NCBI GenBank assembly: GCA_017303875.1
Contig: JAFLBP010000004.1
Coordinates: forward strand, 124,001-188,000
DNA length: 64,000 nucleotides
Reading direction: 5' to 3'
Origin: Chitinophagales bacterium
GTDB lineage: Bacteria; Bacteroidota; Bacteroidia; Chitinophagales; Saprospiraceae
Made by a program: the position numbers and the translations under genes. This document shows, piece after piece, positions 18,164 through 27,358 of the stretch. Position 1 is the stretch's first letter. Every line of letters starts with the position of its first letter. The notes under the pieces are model-generated. The model searched no databases, had not been told where the DNA came from, and saw only the letters and a program-made list of their open reading frames with translations.

Positions 18164-21100
18164 CTACCGCACCAAAGTCACATTCCCAAACACCGCTTCC
18201 GGCCGCCCGTCGCAAATCACTTCAATCCGATACGTATACACGTCATTGGGCGCGGGTTTGCCCTCGTGCATCCCGTCCCAGCCTGTGGCGGCATCGCCGA
18301 TAAAGATTTTTTGTCCCCAGCGATTCCAGACGATCAGGCTGCCAATTACCTCCGAGCCTTCATGCGGTACCACGGCAAAATTATCGTTAATCATATCACC
18401 ATTCGGCGTAAAGGCATTCGGAATCTGCACATTATTCAACATACAAGGCGGAAAAACAAAAACGCGACCCACTGTTGTGCCAAGGCAGCCAAACCCGTCG
18501 CGCACCCCAAGGGTAAACGTGTACAAACCCGAGCTGTCGGGAACAAATTCCAGATCCTGACAATCCGGACAAGCGGGGTCGCCGGGCGTCCAGGAATAAT
18601 CACTGAAGCCATTCGGGCCGTTCAGGGTAATGGTCTGGCCGATATTGCCATACAAGGTATCCAGGGCAGGTACAAGCACCTGCGGACGTTCCAGCACACG
18701 AATACAATGGGTGCTGTCGCAGCCCTGCGCGCCCGTTGCCGTTTGGCACAATTCGCCGCTTTGCGTAAACAGGCTGTCTTTTACCATCAACGAATCGCCG
18801 AAACAAAACTCCCGGGTTTCCAGCGTGATAATCTCCGGAATCACGATGAGCTGCTGCGTAACTATGCTGTCGCAGCCATTTGCAGCTTCCAGACTCAATT
18901 GGTAGGTGCCGGGTGTTGCCGTGGTCTGACCTAAAATAACTACCGGCATATCGGCACAGGTGCGCAGGCTTGCGAGCGTGGTCTGAATATCAGGCAGCAC
19001 CGTTACCGCAATATTGGTCGTATCGGCACATGCACCCGACAATACAATCAGGCGCCAGACGCCGCTGCTCTGCGGGTTCAGGTTTTGCACGCGCTGTGCC
19101 GGGTTTACAATGCCCGGTCCCGACCACTGGTACGTAAATCCCGTCGGGTTGGCGCTTAATACCACGGCATCTCCCTGGCAAATAAGGGCATTGTCGGCTG
19201 TGGCTATGGCCTGAACGGCATCGAATCGAACATAATACTGATGCGTGACCGTACAGTTGGCCGTTGTTTCAAACAAGGTGAAATTGAGCGTCTGACCAGG
19301 TACAAAACTGCTGTCGGGCGTGAAAGCGCTCATCGGGCAGTTCAGGCAGCTCAGGCCAGGCGCGGGTTTCCAGATGTACGTGGCGCCCGGGGCGGCCGTA
19401 ACGCCCAGCGGCACTACCTGCGGCGCACAAGCGCTGAACAAGGCATGTTCAATTTCAATATTATCAGGATGAAATAGCACATCATCGCAGGCGCAGTTCA
19501 GGTCGCCGGGGATGCGCAGAATCAGGTTGCAAAGCCCTGCTGCCGATGGGATGTTGAAATTGTAATTCCGCGTTGCCTGGGCGGGCAACAAGTCCGGATT
19601 GGAGAACAGATTTAACAATACATCGCCGGCATCAATTTGCCCATTGCCGTTTTGATCCGACCAGGCTTCAATCCGCACGCCGAAAGCATCGGCATTGCTG
19701 TTGTTGCGCAGGCTTATTCCGGCTTGCGTGAGGCCATTATTTTCGGTAAAATCAGAAGCGATTACTTCAAAATTCGGGTGGTTTATCTGGAAATTATACA
19801 TACTTTCTCCGGTAGTGATATACACCGCGCAATTGCTGCCGAGGCTCGCACAAAATGCTTCCGAACGAATACGGGTTTGAATTGACATCATTGCACCCGA
19901 ACAACCCGCACTATCATTTAAAATAACCGCAAAACGGAAGCGGAGCAAGTCGCCGGCACTGATGGCAGGTGAAATATGCAATCGGATTTGTCCGCCCGGA
20001 AAAAGTTGTGGCTGCGCGTTCCCGACGTTTTGCAGTGGCTGGAAAGAGCCTGCGGCGTAAATTATCCCTGCGGGCAGCTGAATGTATACGCTGTCTGTCG
20101 GGCCGGGTGTGCCAAGAAAGTTCAGGTTGACTTCAAATTGCTGGCTTTCGGAGCATTGGTTGGCGGTATTGCCTATGGGCAGCAGGCCAATTTGTACCCC
20201 ATAAGGCGTAGAAAGCCCTTCCGCCAGGATGGCTTGTCCGGGTTTGTTCAGGGTGTTGGCAGCCAGTCCGCAGGCATTTTGCCCATCGGCATTGTACACC
20301 GCTTGCGCATTGGCGACGAAGCCGCATTCGGCCACTACTTTAAATCGTATCAGTACTTTATTGGCAGCAGGCACCAGGTTTACGCCGGGCAGGCCATTGG
20401 CCAACGCAGGAATCAGGCTGCTTAATTCCCAATTGTGGTAATTGCCCGCCAGCACCTGCGGGTCGGCAAGGTTGGTGTAAGGCGCCCCCGTCGGGTAGCT
20501 GTACTGGCAGGAGCCGGGCACCATTCGCAGGCCATCCGGCAAATCCACACCCGCGCTCAGGTTGAGGGTATAACCGGTTTTTGCATTAAACACTTCAAAA
20601 TTGAAATACTCGGAAGGGGTACAAAGCGGCAGGAGATTATCTTCCTCGTTTATTTTCAGATCAAGCTCTGGCTCAAGCGTTTGCAAGCGAATGATGACCG
20701 TATCAATGGCGCATTCTGCTAAAGAAATACTGTCGAGCGGCCCGCAAGACCAGCCGTAAAACAACTCGATGCTGTCGGGTTCGCAGGACAAAACCTCGCC
20801 GCGCAATACAAAATTGCGTTCCACCAAACTGCCGATGGCTGCCAGGTTGAATACTCCCGCGCCGTTTTTAGGGATGGGCTGATTCCCCGGTTGCTGATAC
20901 AACTGGTAGTTGCCGGAATGCCCGGAAGCAGAACGCACATACACCCATGGGTAGGCCGCAGGTGGTATGACGTTGTTTTTTAATTTAAAATTGACAGCAA
21001 ACTTGCCGTCTGCCGACTGCAATACCGTATCCACAGAGCTATACCGAATCAAGGGGGTGTTGCTGTAATAACCCAACTGATTAAAAACAGTATGCGTGAA

Positions 21101-24094
21101 ATCGCCAGGCGGCCTGAAACCCGGCGCGCTGTGCAGGGACAGGCTGTTGCTGGAAGAATCCGGACGCGTGAAGTTGCAGGCTTCGTCAAAAGTAATGGAC
21201 GCCGCCAGCACAAAACCTTCATCAATGGATGGTGAAAAAACGGGATTGAAATCTACCAACACCGTATTGCCGCTGATCGAGTAGGGAAGCGGGGTCAGGC
21301 CAAGTCTGTGTACGCTGTCCTGCAAAGCTAAATAATGCAATTGCGCGCTGTGAACCGGCAAGGGCTGGGGCATGGTTTGCCGGAACGTACTGAGACGGAG
21401 CAGGGGCCGTACTTCGTAGGGGAACATATTGGCCCGCGCAATCCGGAGTTTGAGTCGGTAGGGTTTTACATTGGTCGACAATGCGCAGGGGCGGATATTG
21501 CTCAGAAAGGGTTCGTGCTGAATGGTATATCCCGAATATTGGCTGTGCTTGAGCGGATATTTGTTCCAGGCATATTTCAGACCGCCATGTTCGGTAGCGG
21601 TTCGGAAACCGATCAATAGCGGGCTTGTGGATGTCGGCGCCAAAGGGGTCGGGGTGTAATTCATCAAAAACGCGAAATCGGTATCGATAAACAGCGAATC
21701 GCCGGCATCAATGGTTTGCTTGGGCAGGCAGCCGGCCTGCACTAATTTGGGCAGCGAAAGCAGGAAGCCGTGCCGCTGGTAAATCAATCGGTCGATGTAC
21801 TCATCGGGGTACACGTTGGCAGGGTTGAGGGAAATAAATTTTTTATCAATATAGCCCAGTAATGTGGAATCTATAGGGCAGGAGTAAGTGCTGCCATCGG
21901 CATATCGGACGCGCAGCGTCCGGCGAAAATATTTCAATAGATTATGATTGGTAAATATGTTCTGGCCGCTTAAAATATCAAATGAATCGATCAATTCCGG
22001 CAAATTTCCAATATCACTCTGCACAATTTCATGCCAGATTACATTCGGAATGGTATCAATGCCGCCGCCGGATTCTACAAAAAGGTGGTAGCTGACGCGC
22101 ATGGTGTCGCCTGGCAAGAATCGGTCGCGCCGCACGGGCGTCTGGAAAGATACCTGCGGCGCATCCGCCGTACGGTCATTGTTGAGATCGCCTTCATCAT
22201 AATTGAGCCGTAAGGCGTCAAAACCCCAGCGATAAACGGTGCCCGGATCGGTGGGCAGGGTGTCTGTTTGAAAGGCATCTTCGTCGCCAGGAACATTAGC
22301 CCCGCACAAAGCTTGCATAGAGACTAATATTTCCTGACAGGAACCGATGGCGCATTCGTAATCGACATTGGGGGCTTCCTTCCAATAGGCTTTGGCTTTC
22401 AGGTAGTTATGACAAACTTTGGTACAATTATTTCCTACAATCACGATGCTGTCGCCGAATGTACTAAGATCCACGCATTCCATATCCTGCCGGCAGATGT
22501 ACTTAACACAAATCGGAAAGCTGATGGATTCGCTGAGGAGCGGGGTATTCAGGCGAATTTCAACTTTTTGCCCATTCACGCTTACCTGTGGCGTTTGTCC
22601 GCCGATTTGCGCAGGCAGGCAGTTTTGCCAGTTCAGTCCAAGGGGAAATTCATATTCAAATACCAGTTGCCCGCCCGGCACTTTGGCATATGCACCCGAA
22701 AGTTCCTGCGTGTAGGTATATTCTTCTCCGTCTGTGAAGCAATCATAAGTTCCTGATTTCAAGAGGCTTCCGACAAAGTAACTCGGGTCGTGTCTTAAAA
22801 ATTCCACGCCTGATACGAATCCGTTGGGCGGACAATCTTTGCGGTAAAAATAATTGATCACAATATCGGGCAGTTCCTGCGTGCAGGTATCCACGCAATA
22901 AATTCGGTCGAACTCAAGGCCGACTTCCGTTCCTGCTTCCACCAGCGGTACAATAATAGTAGCCATGCTGATGGTATTTTTACCGCAAAGTGAAAGTGTT
23001 TGATTGGTACTGCTGTTGACTTGGATGGGCGTACTGACGCCATTTTTTACAAGGCGAAATGAATTCGGAACGATGCCATTGACAGTAGCATTGCCTACTT
23101 CCAGCATCATAATCACATTTTCTGCTTCGGCTTTGCCAATATTTGCAATGTCAATACGGAGGGTATTAGGCCGTTCGCCGCAATAATCGCGGGGGTAAGA
23201 CCATGCGGGTAAAAAAACCAGATCGGGCACCTTGGTAGAGGTTTTGATCTGTATGCCCGTCAGCAGGCTGTCGTAGCGGCAAACATCGTTGCCGCAGCCC
23301 CAGCTGGCGCGCAGCAGGGAGTTGCTGAGGTGAGGCGTCACGCCACAGTCGGTGATGGCAATTTTTTGGGTAACGAGAATACTTTCGTTGATTTCCAGCT
23401 TGTTGTCGCCGTCGCCGAATGCCGTAAAATAATTGGCGTCAATTTGCGCGCGCAGAGTGGTTGGGGTATTGCTAAGCTCTTGAATATTAAGGAACTGTGT
23501 GGTATAGTCGGCGTCGTGCAGGTCTTCGAGCCAAATGCGGGTGATGGGGCCGAGTCGGGTATTTTTAAGCCATATTTTTCGGAAAAGGGTATCACAGCGC
23601 TCGCCGCTCATTATGACGTTCTGAACGCTGTCGATCAGCAGCAATCCGGTTTCGATTGGAATAGAGGGGGTAATAAGTTGCGTGCTGCCCAGTTCTGAAT
23701 CAAAGCTGATGGTTGCCGGAAAAAGGGCGCCGGCATCAAGCAGGTTGGCCGCATTACAGGAGGCGCTGATACTGACGCTGAATTGTATGGTCGCACCTGC
23801 GAGAATAATTCCCAGTTTGAATGCGGGCTGTTGGAGGTTGCTGATATTATCTTCTGTAGCGCCAACAGCGCTGCCCGGAATATATTCCAAACCGGCAGGC
23901 AGGTTGATGCTGACGAGATTGTTGAAGGCGTTATTTTGCCCGGTATTTTTTATACTGATATTAAATTTCTCTTGCCCGCAAACATAGAGTTTGTTGGGAA
24001 AAGACTGACTGATCTGGAAGGTCTGAGCCTGCACCGTGAATGAAAAAACGGTTGTAAAACAGACGAACAGGAGCAATTGTAGTCGTTTATTCAT
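18164..24094 (-). CDS. Giant secreted protein with T9SS type B (gliding-motility-associated) C-terminal domain
   Basis: 1976 residues with a signal peptide (MNKRLQLLLFVCFTTVFSFTVQAQ region). The body is a chain of beta-sandwich domains resembling the DUF11/conserved repeat family (FNISIKNTG, INLPAGLEYIPGSA, then IQLPAGIIYAAGSF much later). It has many paired cysteines and aspartate-rich stretches such as DQNGNGQIDAGD that could bind calcium. A PKD/Ig-like block with GDAVVLSANPTG.TYQW character precedes the last ~90 residues, which form a type B C-terminal domain: PNAFTPNGDMINDNF, VWNRWGQKIF, GWDGMHEGKPAPNDVYTYRI. That domain directs T9SS export and surface anchoring. Likely an adhesin or matrix protein; ligand unknown. 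Its terminal codon is two bases from the convergent mannosyltransferase stop. Confidence 0.88.
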   Translation of the reverse strand: MNKRLQLLLFVCFTTVFSFTVQAQTFQISQSFPNKLYVCGQEKFNISIKNTGQNNAFNNLVSINLPAGLEYIPGSAVGATEDNISNLQQPAFKLGIILAGATIQFSVSISASCNAANLLDAGALFPATISFDSELGSTQLITPSIPIETGLLLIDSVQNVIMSGERCDTLFRKIWLKNTRLGPITRIWLEDLHDADYTTQFLNIQELSNTPTTLRAQIDANYFTAFGDGDNKLEINESILVTQKIAITDCGVTPHLSNSLLRASWGCGNDVCRYDSLLTGIQIKTSTKVPDLVFLPAWSYPRDYCGERPNTLRIDIANIGKAEAENVIMMLEVGNATVNGIVPNSFRLVKNGVSTPIQVNSSTNQTLSLCGKNTISMATIIVPLVEAGTEVGLEFDRIYCVDTCTQELPDIVINYFYRKDCPPNGFVSGVEFLRHDPSYFVGSLLKSGTYDCFTDGEEYTYTQELSGAYAKVPGGQLVFEYEFPLGLNWQNCLPAQIGGQTPQVSVNGQKVEIRLNTPLLSESISFPICVKYICRQDMECVDLSTFGDSIVIVGNNCTKVCHNYLKAKAYWKEAPNVDYECAIGSCQEILVSMQALCGANVPGDEDAFQTDTLPTDPGTVYRWGFDALRLNYDEGDLNNDRTADAPQVSFQTPVRRDRFLPGDTMRVSYHLFVESGGGIDTIPNVIWHEIVQSDIGNLPELIDSFDILSGQNIFTNHNLLKYFRRTLRVRYADGSTYSCPIDSTLLGYIDKKFISLNPANVYPDEYIDRLIYQRHGFLLSLPKLVQAGCLPKQTIDAGDSLFIDTDFAFLMNYTPTPLAPTSTSPLLIGFRTATEHGGLKYAWNKYPLKHSQYSGYTIQHEPFLSNIRPCALSTNVKPYRLKLRIARANMFPYEVRPLLRLSTFRQTMPQPLPVHSAQLHYLALQDSVHRLGLTPLPYSISGNTVLVDFNPVFSPSIDEGFVLAASITFDEACNFTRPDSSSNSLSLHSAPGFRPPGDFTHTVFNQLGYYSNTPLIRYSSVDTVLQSADGKFAVNFKLKNNVIPPAAYPWVYVRSASGHSGNYQLYQQPGNQPIPKNGAGVFNLAAIGSLVERNFVLRGEVLSCEPDSIELFYGWSCGPLDSISLAECAIDTVIIRLQTLEPELDLKINEEDNLLPLCTPSEYFNFEVFNAKTGYTLNLSAGVDLPDGLRMVPGSCQYSYPTGAPYTNLADPQVLAGNYHNWELSSLIPALANGLPGVNLVPAANKVLIRFKVVAECGFVANAQAVYNADGQNACGLAANTLNKPGQAILAEGLSTPYGVQIGLLPIGNTANQCSESQQFEVNLNFLGTPGPTDSVYIQLPAGIIYAAGSFQPLQNVGNAQPQLFPGGQIRLHISPAISAGDLLRFRFAVILNDSAGCSGAMMSIQTRIRSEAFCASLGSNCAVYITTGESMYNFQINHPNFEVIASDFTENNGLTQAGISLRNNSNADAFGVRIEAWSDQNGNGQIDAGDVLLNLFSNPDLLPAQATRNYNFNIPSAAGLCNLILRIPGDLNCACDDVLFHPDNIEIEHALFSACAPQVVPLGVTAAPGATYIWKPAPGLSCLNCPMSAFTPDSSFVPGQTLNFTLFETTANCTVTHQYYVRFDAVQAIATADNALICQGDAVVLSANPTGFTYQWSGPGIVNPAQRVQNLNPQSSGVWRLIVLSGACADTTNIAVTVLPDIQTTLASLRTCADMPVVILGQTTATPGTYQLSLEAANGCDSIVTQQLIVIPEIITLETREFCFGDSLMVKDSLFTQSGELCQTATGAQGCDSTHCIRVLERPQVLVPALDTLYGNIGQTITLNGPNGFSDYSWTPGDPACPDCQDLEFVPDSSGLYTFTLGVRDGFGCLGTTVGRVFVFPPCMLNNVQIPNAFTPNGDMINDNFAVVPHEGSEVIGSLIVWNRWGQKIFIGDAATGWDGMHEGKPAPNDVYTYRIEVICDGRPEAVFGNVTLVR

Positions 24095-24204
24095 AGTGTT
24101 TTGCTTGATGGTTCTGATTTGTATCAGGTAGTAGTCGGTTTGCTATGCTGCTGTGTTGAGCAATTGCATGTTGAATTTTTGCCGGTACTTTGCCCGGGCA
24201 ATAG

Positions 24205-24212
24205 TACTTTTG
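24205..24212 (+). promoter_or_regulatory. Bacteroidota -7 box (TACTTTTG) upstream of the acyltransferase
   Basis: TACTTTTG matches TAnnTTTG. It lies about 117 bases before the GTG start chosen at 24330, leaving a 5' leader of about 115 bases. The gap 24095-24329 otherwise shows no feature. Confidence 0.4.
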
Positions 24213-24329
24213 CGCACAGATACATTTCGCAGTTGCTTTGCTGCGCATTTGGAAGAACGTTTCTGCACAATTCATTGCAGCTTACAAAAAAAAGAACATT
24301 TTTCAACGATACCCAAACCCGGCACACAC

Positions 24330-25052
24330 GTGATACTTCGGAAAATATGGGCCGTTTATGCGGTGCTCTTGTTTATTCTCAGCTTGGCAATTACCGTGCC
24401 GATCCTGTTGATTCAGACGCTTGTTTCCTCTGAAGCGCAAGGCTTGCGGCGCAATATCCGCTTTTTACACCACTGGTATTCACCATTTTATATGCTGCTT
24501 TGCGGCATCCGTGTCCGGACGATCGGCACCGAAAAAATCGACCCGGATGCGGCTTATATTATAGTAGCCAACCATAGTTCGAGTATAGATTTTATTGTAA
24601 ATGCAATTGCTTTTCCGGGCATTTTCCGTTTTTTGGCCAAGGTGGAGTTGATGAAAATTCCGGTCTTTGGCGGGGTGGTCAGGCGGATGTGTGTGACAGT
24701 GGATCGCCGCGATGGCGCCAGCCGTATGCGCAGCGTTGCCGAACTGCGCCGACAATTAGCCCAGGGCTGGAGTATCCTCATTTATCCTGAGGGCAGCCGG
24801 AATACTACCGGTGCGCCGCTGGCGCGCTTCTATGATGGCGCATTCCGCATTGCCCTCGAAGCAGGCGTACCGATTTTTGTACAAACCATTACCAATATCA
24901 AATCCGTGAGCGCCACAGCCAGTCCGCTCGATCTGCGCCCGGGTGTGTTACAGGTCGCCTGGGATGGCCCCGTTTTGCCGGAAGGCAAAGACGTGGAAAC
25001 CTTGAAAAATGAAGTGCGGGCTTTGATGTTGTCGCGTTTAAATAATGTATAG
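24330..25052 (+). CDS. plsC: 1-acyl-sn-glycerol-3-phosphate acyltransferase (PlsC family)
   Basis: 240 residues if started at the GTG 24330; the frame is open further upstream, but the sequence before it is low-complexity and lies outside the family alignment. A membrane helix (AVYAVLLFILSLAITVPILL) opens the protein. The acyltransferase motifs follow: NHSSSIDF (the NHxxxxD catalytic pair), KVELMKIPVFGGV, and YPEGSRNTTG (motif III, EGSR). The enzyme acylates lysophosphatidate at sn-2 to give phosphatidate in phospholipid synthesis, at the cytoplasmic membrane. It stands alone between two surface-protein genes. The start codon is uncertain. Confidence 0.85.
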   Translation: MILRKIWAVYAVLLFILSLAITVPILLIQTLVSSEAQGLRRNIRFLHHWYSPFYMLLCGIRVRTIGTEKIDPDAAYIIVANHSSSIDFIVNAIAFPGIFRFLAKVELMKIPVFGGVVRRMCVTVDRRDGASRMRSVAELRRQLAQGWSILIYPEGSRNTTGAPLARFYDGAFRIALEAGVPIFVQTITNIKSVSATASPLDLRPGVLQVAWDGPVLPEGKDVETLKNEVRALMLSRLNNV

Positions 25053-25103
25053 ACCAATGCGCATTCAGTTGCAGAATCTTCCTGCTCGGTAGCTTTTATG
25101 CAC

Positions 25104-25216
25104 GGTTTGAGACAAGTAAATTTTTTAATGATTCCTGGTTGGGTACATCTTTGTTCCAGCAAAAGACATCCGGCCGGAATATTATTTTGCTAAATTATTT
25201 TTTTACGTCTCAAACC
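25104..25216. repeat. Spaced inverted repeat GGTTTGAGAC / GTCTCAAACC
   Basis: Perfect 10-base arms at 25104-25113 and 25207-25216 flank a 93-base A/T-rich stretch just ahead of the T9SS cargo gene at 25227. It could be an operator pair, a leader fold or chance. No -7 consensus was identified in this gap. Confidence 0.35.
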
Positions 25217-25226
25217 AATCTACGTC

Positions 25227-26516
25227 ATGCGTACAAGATTTTCTCTTCTTGCAGCCTTTTTTCTCCTGTTTACCCAACTCCATGCCACACCCCCGTCTGC
25301 CTGCGATATTCCTTCCGGACTTAAAATCGACAGCCTCGCCGCTGGCGCGGCCTGGCTCTCCTGGTCGCCCGTAATCGGTGCGGTTCAGTATGAGCTTGAA
25401 GTGGAAGACGAGCAGAACAACCCAAGTACTTTCAAAATTGAAATTAAGGTCAGCGGCACGCAGTACCACGTTACCGGATTAACGGCTGGCGTACTGTACA
25501 AGTTTAAAGTGCGCACCCGCTGCGCCGATGATAAGAGCGACTGGAGCAGCTGGAAATTTTTTACCGCCGCTTCCGGTAATTCCGGCAACCCGGGCAATCC
25601 CGGTAATCCGAGCGCTAGCTGTGCCGTCCCGCAAAACCTTAAAGTAATGCTTAATGGCGGTATCGCCACCCTGAGCTGGTCGAAAGTAAGCGGCGCCAAC
25701 CACTACTATATCGAAGTGGAAGACGAGCAGAACAATCCCAGTAATTTTCACATCGAACAGACGGTTAATGATACTTCCGTTGCCCTGAGCGGCTTGCAGA
25801 CCGGCGTATTGTACAAATTTAAAGTACGTTCGCATTGCGACAGTTCGCAGCAAAGCGTTTGGTCGTCCTGGCTCTTTTTTACAGGCAGTGGCACTGTCAA
25901 TAACCCTGGCAGTGGCAGCAGCAATGGCGCCTGTTCAAAACCCGCCGGACTTACTGTGCTGAATATTACCCAAACCGGCGTCACCTTGCGTTGGGACAGC
26001 GTACCCGGGGCGCTTTCCTATACCATCGAAGTGGAGCGCAATCCTTCGGGCGCCAATCCCTGGAAAATCACGGTGCAGGTAAATGTTACCACCTATGCGC
26101 TGACTAATCTTTCGCTCGATACCCGCTATAAATTTAAAGTACGCGCCAATTGCAGCAGTGGCCACAGCGACTGGGCCGAATGGCGTAAATTCAAGACGGC
26201 CCCCGCCTTCAGCTCCGTCAACAGCAATTCCAACCTGAGCGCCCCTGCCGCTGCCACTGCCAATGAACCCGAACTTCAGGTATGGCCCAATCCGGCAGCC
26301 GATCAGGCGCTGGTCAGCCTCAGGGGGCTTGGGCAATTGCCTGCCACCCTGCGACTGTTCCATCTGAGCGGTCAGCTGGCGCTTGAGCAGAACATTGATG
26401 CTGAAACAGATACGTGGCAAGGACAAATTGACGTAAGCCAATTGCCAGCCGGCCTCTATTTCCTTCAGGTGCAATCTGGCACGGCGCGCAGTACGCAAAA
26501 ACTTGTTGTAGAGTAA
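25227..26516 (+). CDS. Secreted three-FN3 protein with T9SS type A sorting domain
   Basis: 429 residues. A signal peptide (MRTRFSLLAAFFLLFTQLHA) precedes three fibronectin-III domains at about 28-115, 130-220 and 232-320, each containing W..V.GA..Y.IEVE and YKFKVR. Domains 1 and 2 share the unusual string EVEDEQNNPS, pointing to recent duplication. A Gly-Asn-Pro linker (GNSGNPGNPGNPS) joins them. The C-terminal 80 residues are a type A sorting domain (QVWPNPAADQALVSL, HLSGQLAL, LPAGLYFLQV). FN3 cargo of this sort is often a spacer on secreted enzymes, but no catalytic domain is present here, so an adhesive or matrix role is more likely. Confidence 0.85.
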   Translation: MRTRFSLLAAFFLLFTQLHATPPSACDIPSGLKIDSLAAGAAWLSWSPVIGAVQYELEVEDEQNNPSTFKIEIKVSGTQYHVTGLTAGVLYKFKVRTRCADDKSDWSSWKFFTAASGNSGNPGNPGNPSASCAVPQNLKVMLNGGIATLSWSKVSGANHYYIEVEDEQNNPSNFHIEQTVNDTSVALSGLQTGVLYKFKVRSHCDSSQQSVWSSWLFFTGSGTVNNPGSGSSNGACSKPAGLTVLNITQTGVTLRWDSVPGALSYTIEVERNPSGANPWKITVQVNVTTYALTNLSLDTRYKFKVRANCSSGHSDWAEWRKFKTAPAFSSVNSNSNLSAPAAATANEPELQVWPNPAADQALVSLRGLGQLPATLRLFHLSGQLALEQNIDAETDTWQGQIDVSQLPAGLYFLQVQSGTARSTQKLVVE

Positions 26517-26521
26517 AGGTT

Positions 26522-26581
26522 TATTTCCCGCAGATTGAGCAGATTTTATAAATTAATTATCTGCGTAATCTGTGGGAAATA
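26522..26581. repeat. Intergenic palindromic element, CGCAGAT type (copy 2, short)
   Basis: Arms of 15 bases (TATTTCCCGCAGATT at 26522-26536, AATCTGTGGGAAATA at 26567-26581) pair with one mismatch. It shares the TTTCCCGCAGA outer end with the copies near 5.6, 30.2 and 38.9 kb. It follows the stop codon of the T9SS cargo by 5 bases and may act as a transcript end. Confidence 0.75.
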
Positions 26582-26634
26582 GTTATCGGGGAAACATACC
26601 TGTTTTTTCCGATTATTCCCCCACGCGCTAAAAC

Positions 26635-27315
26635 TTACAATTGTGTCATTCGAAGCAACACTGTTTCTATTAAACGGCTTTGTGTCCAGCCGGAATCTGC
26701 CAGTATTTGCTCCGGAATTTGTCTGATGGCCGCTTCAAACAAAGCAGCATCATGTAATCGGCGATCATATTGGAACAGCCTTCCCGGAAATAAAATGTGA
26801 AAAATATGCGTGCTGAACAATGTCGTACCGAGCTTGGTGACGGGTTGAAACAGCATCAGAAATCCATGGTCAATAATCCAGAATCGACCCATTCCGTCGC
26901 GCAGCAAATTACAGGCTTTGGCGGTGCGGTCAACATTCATAAAAAACAGATCCAATGTATACAGGATATTTAAAAAGTCCTCGGATATTGATTCAATATC
27001 CGAGGATACAATTTGCTGGCTATCAGGAATATATTGAATACCAAGGTTCCAGCCGTAGCTTTTCTGAACAATGTCGTCAAATTCATCTGTGCCGAAAATC
27101 CATGGGTAATTATCCGGAATCCTGATCCAGTTGACATCCGGTACCGGCCAGCCGAGCTGCGCTGCAACGCGGTTGGCGATAAATTCCGAGAGAAGACTCA
27201 GTGGGCCGTTCCCTGCCCCACGCATTTTCAGTATCCACGGTTCACCGGCCGTATTTTCAACAAGCGTAGGAAAGGAGCTGCCGGGGTAGAGTTGCTTGAA
27301 ATGTTGTAGGGTCAT
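26635..27315 (-). CDS. HipA-like kinase-domain protein
   Basis: 226 residues from the ATG at 27315 (MTLQHFKQLYPG); an upstream in-frame extension is rejected because a TACCTTTG box sits only 4 bases before this ATG. Residues about 30-60 (WILKMRGAGNG, SEFIANRVAAQLGWPVPDV) match the ATP-binding and helix pattern of HipA-like kinases. NVDRTAKACNLL and FWIIDHG look like the catalytic and metal-binding loops (N.DR....NLL, DHG). This is the short HipA_2-like type, without the HipA N-terminal domain. No HipB-type antitoxin gene adjoins it, so whether it is a toxin or a housekeeping kinase is open. It ends near the short palindrome at 26522-26581. Confidence 0.68.
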   Translation of the reverse strand: MTLQHFKQLYPGSSFPTLVENTAGEPWILKMRGAGNGPLSLLSEFIANRVAAQLGWPVPDVNWIRIPDNYPWIFGTDEFDDIVQKSYGWNLGIQYIPDSQQIVSSDIESISEDFLNILYTLDLFFMNVDRTAKACNLLRDGMGRFWIIDHGFLMLFQPVTKLGTTLFSTHIFHILFPGRLFQYDRRLHDAALFEAAIRQIPEQILADSGWTQSRLIETVLLRMTQL

Positions 27316-27319
27316 TGGG

Positions 27320-27327
27320 CAAAGGTA
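27320..27327 (-). promoter_or_regulatory. -7 box (TACCTTTG) almost abutting the ATG
   Basis: On the minus strand TACCTTTG ends 4 bases before the HipA-like ATG, which would make the transcript leaderless or nearly so. The same spacing occurs at truB. Confidence 0.5.
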
Positions 27328-27358
27328 AGCGCCTTGCTGAGTATTTCCGAACAAGCGC

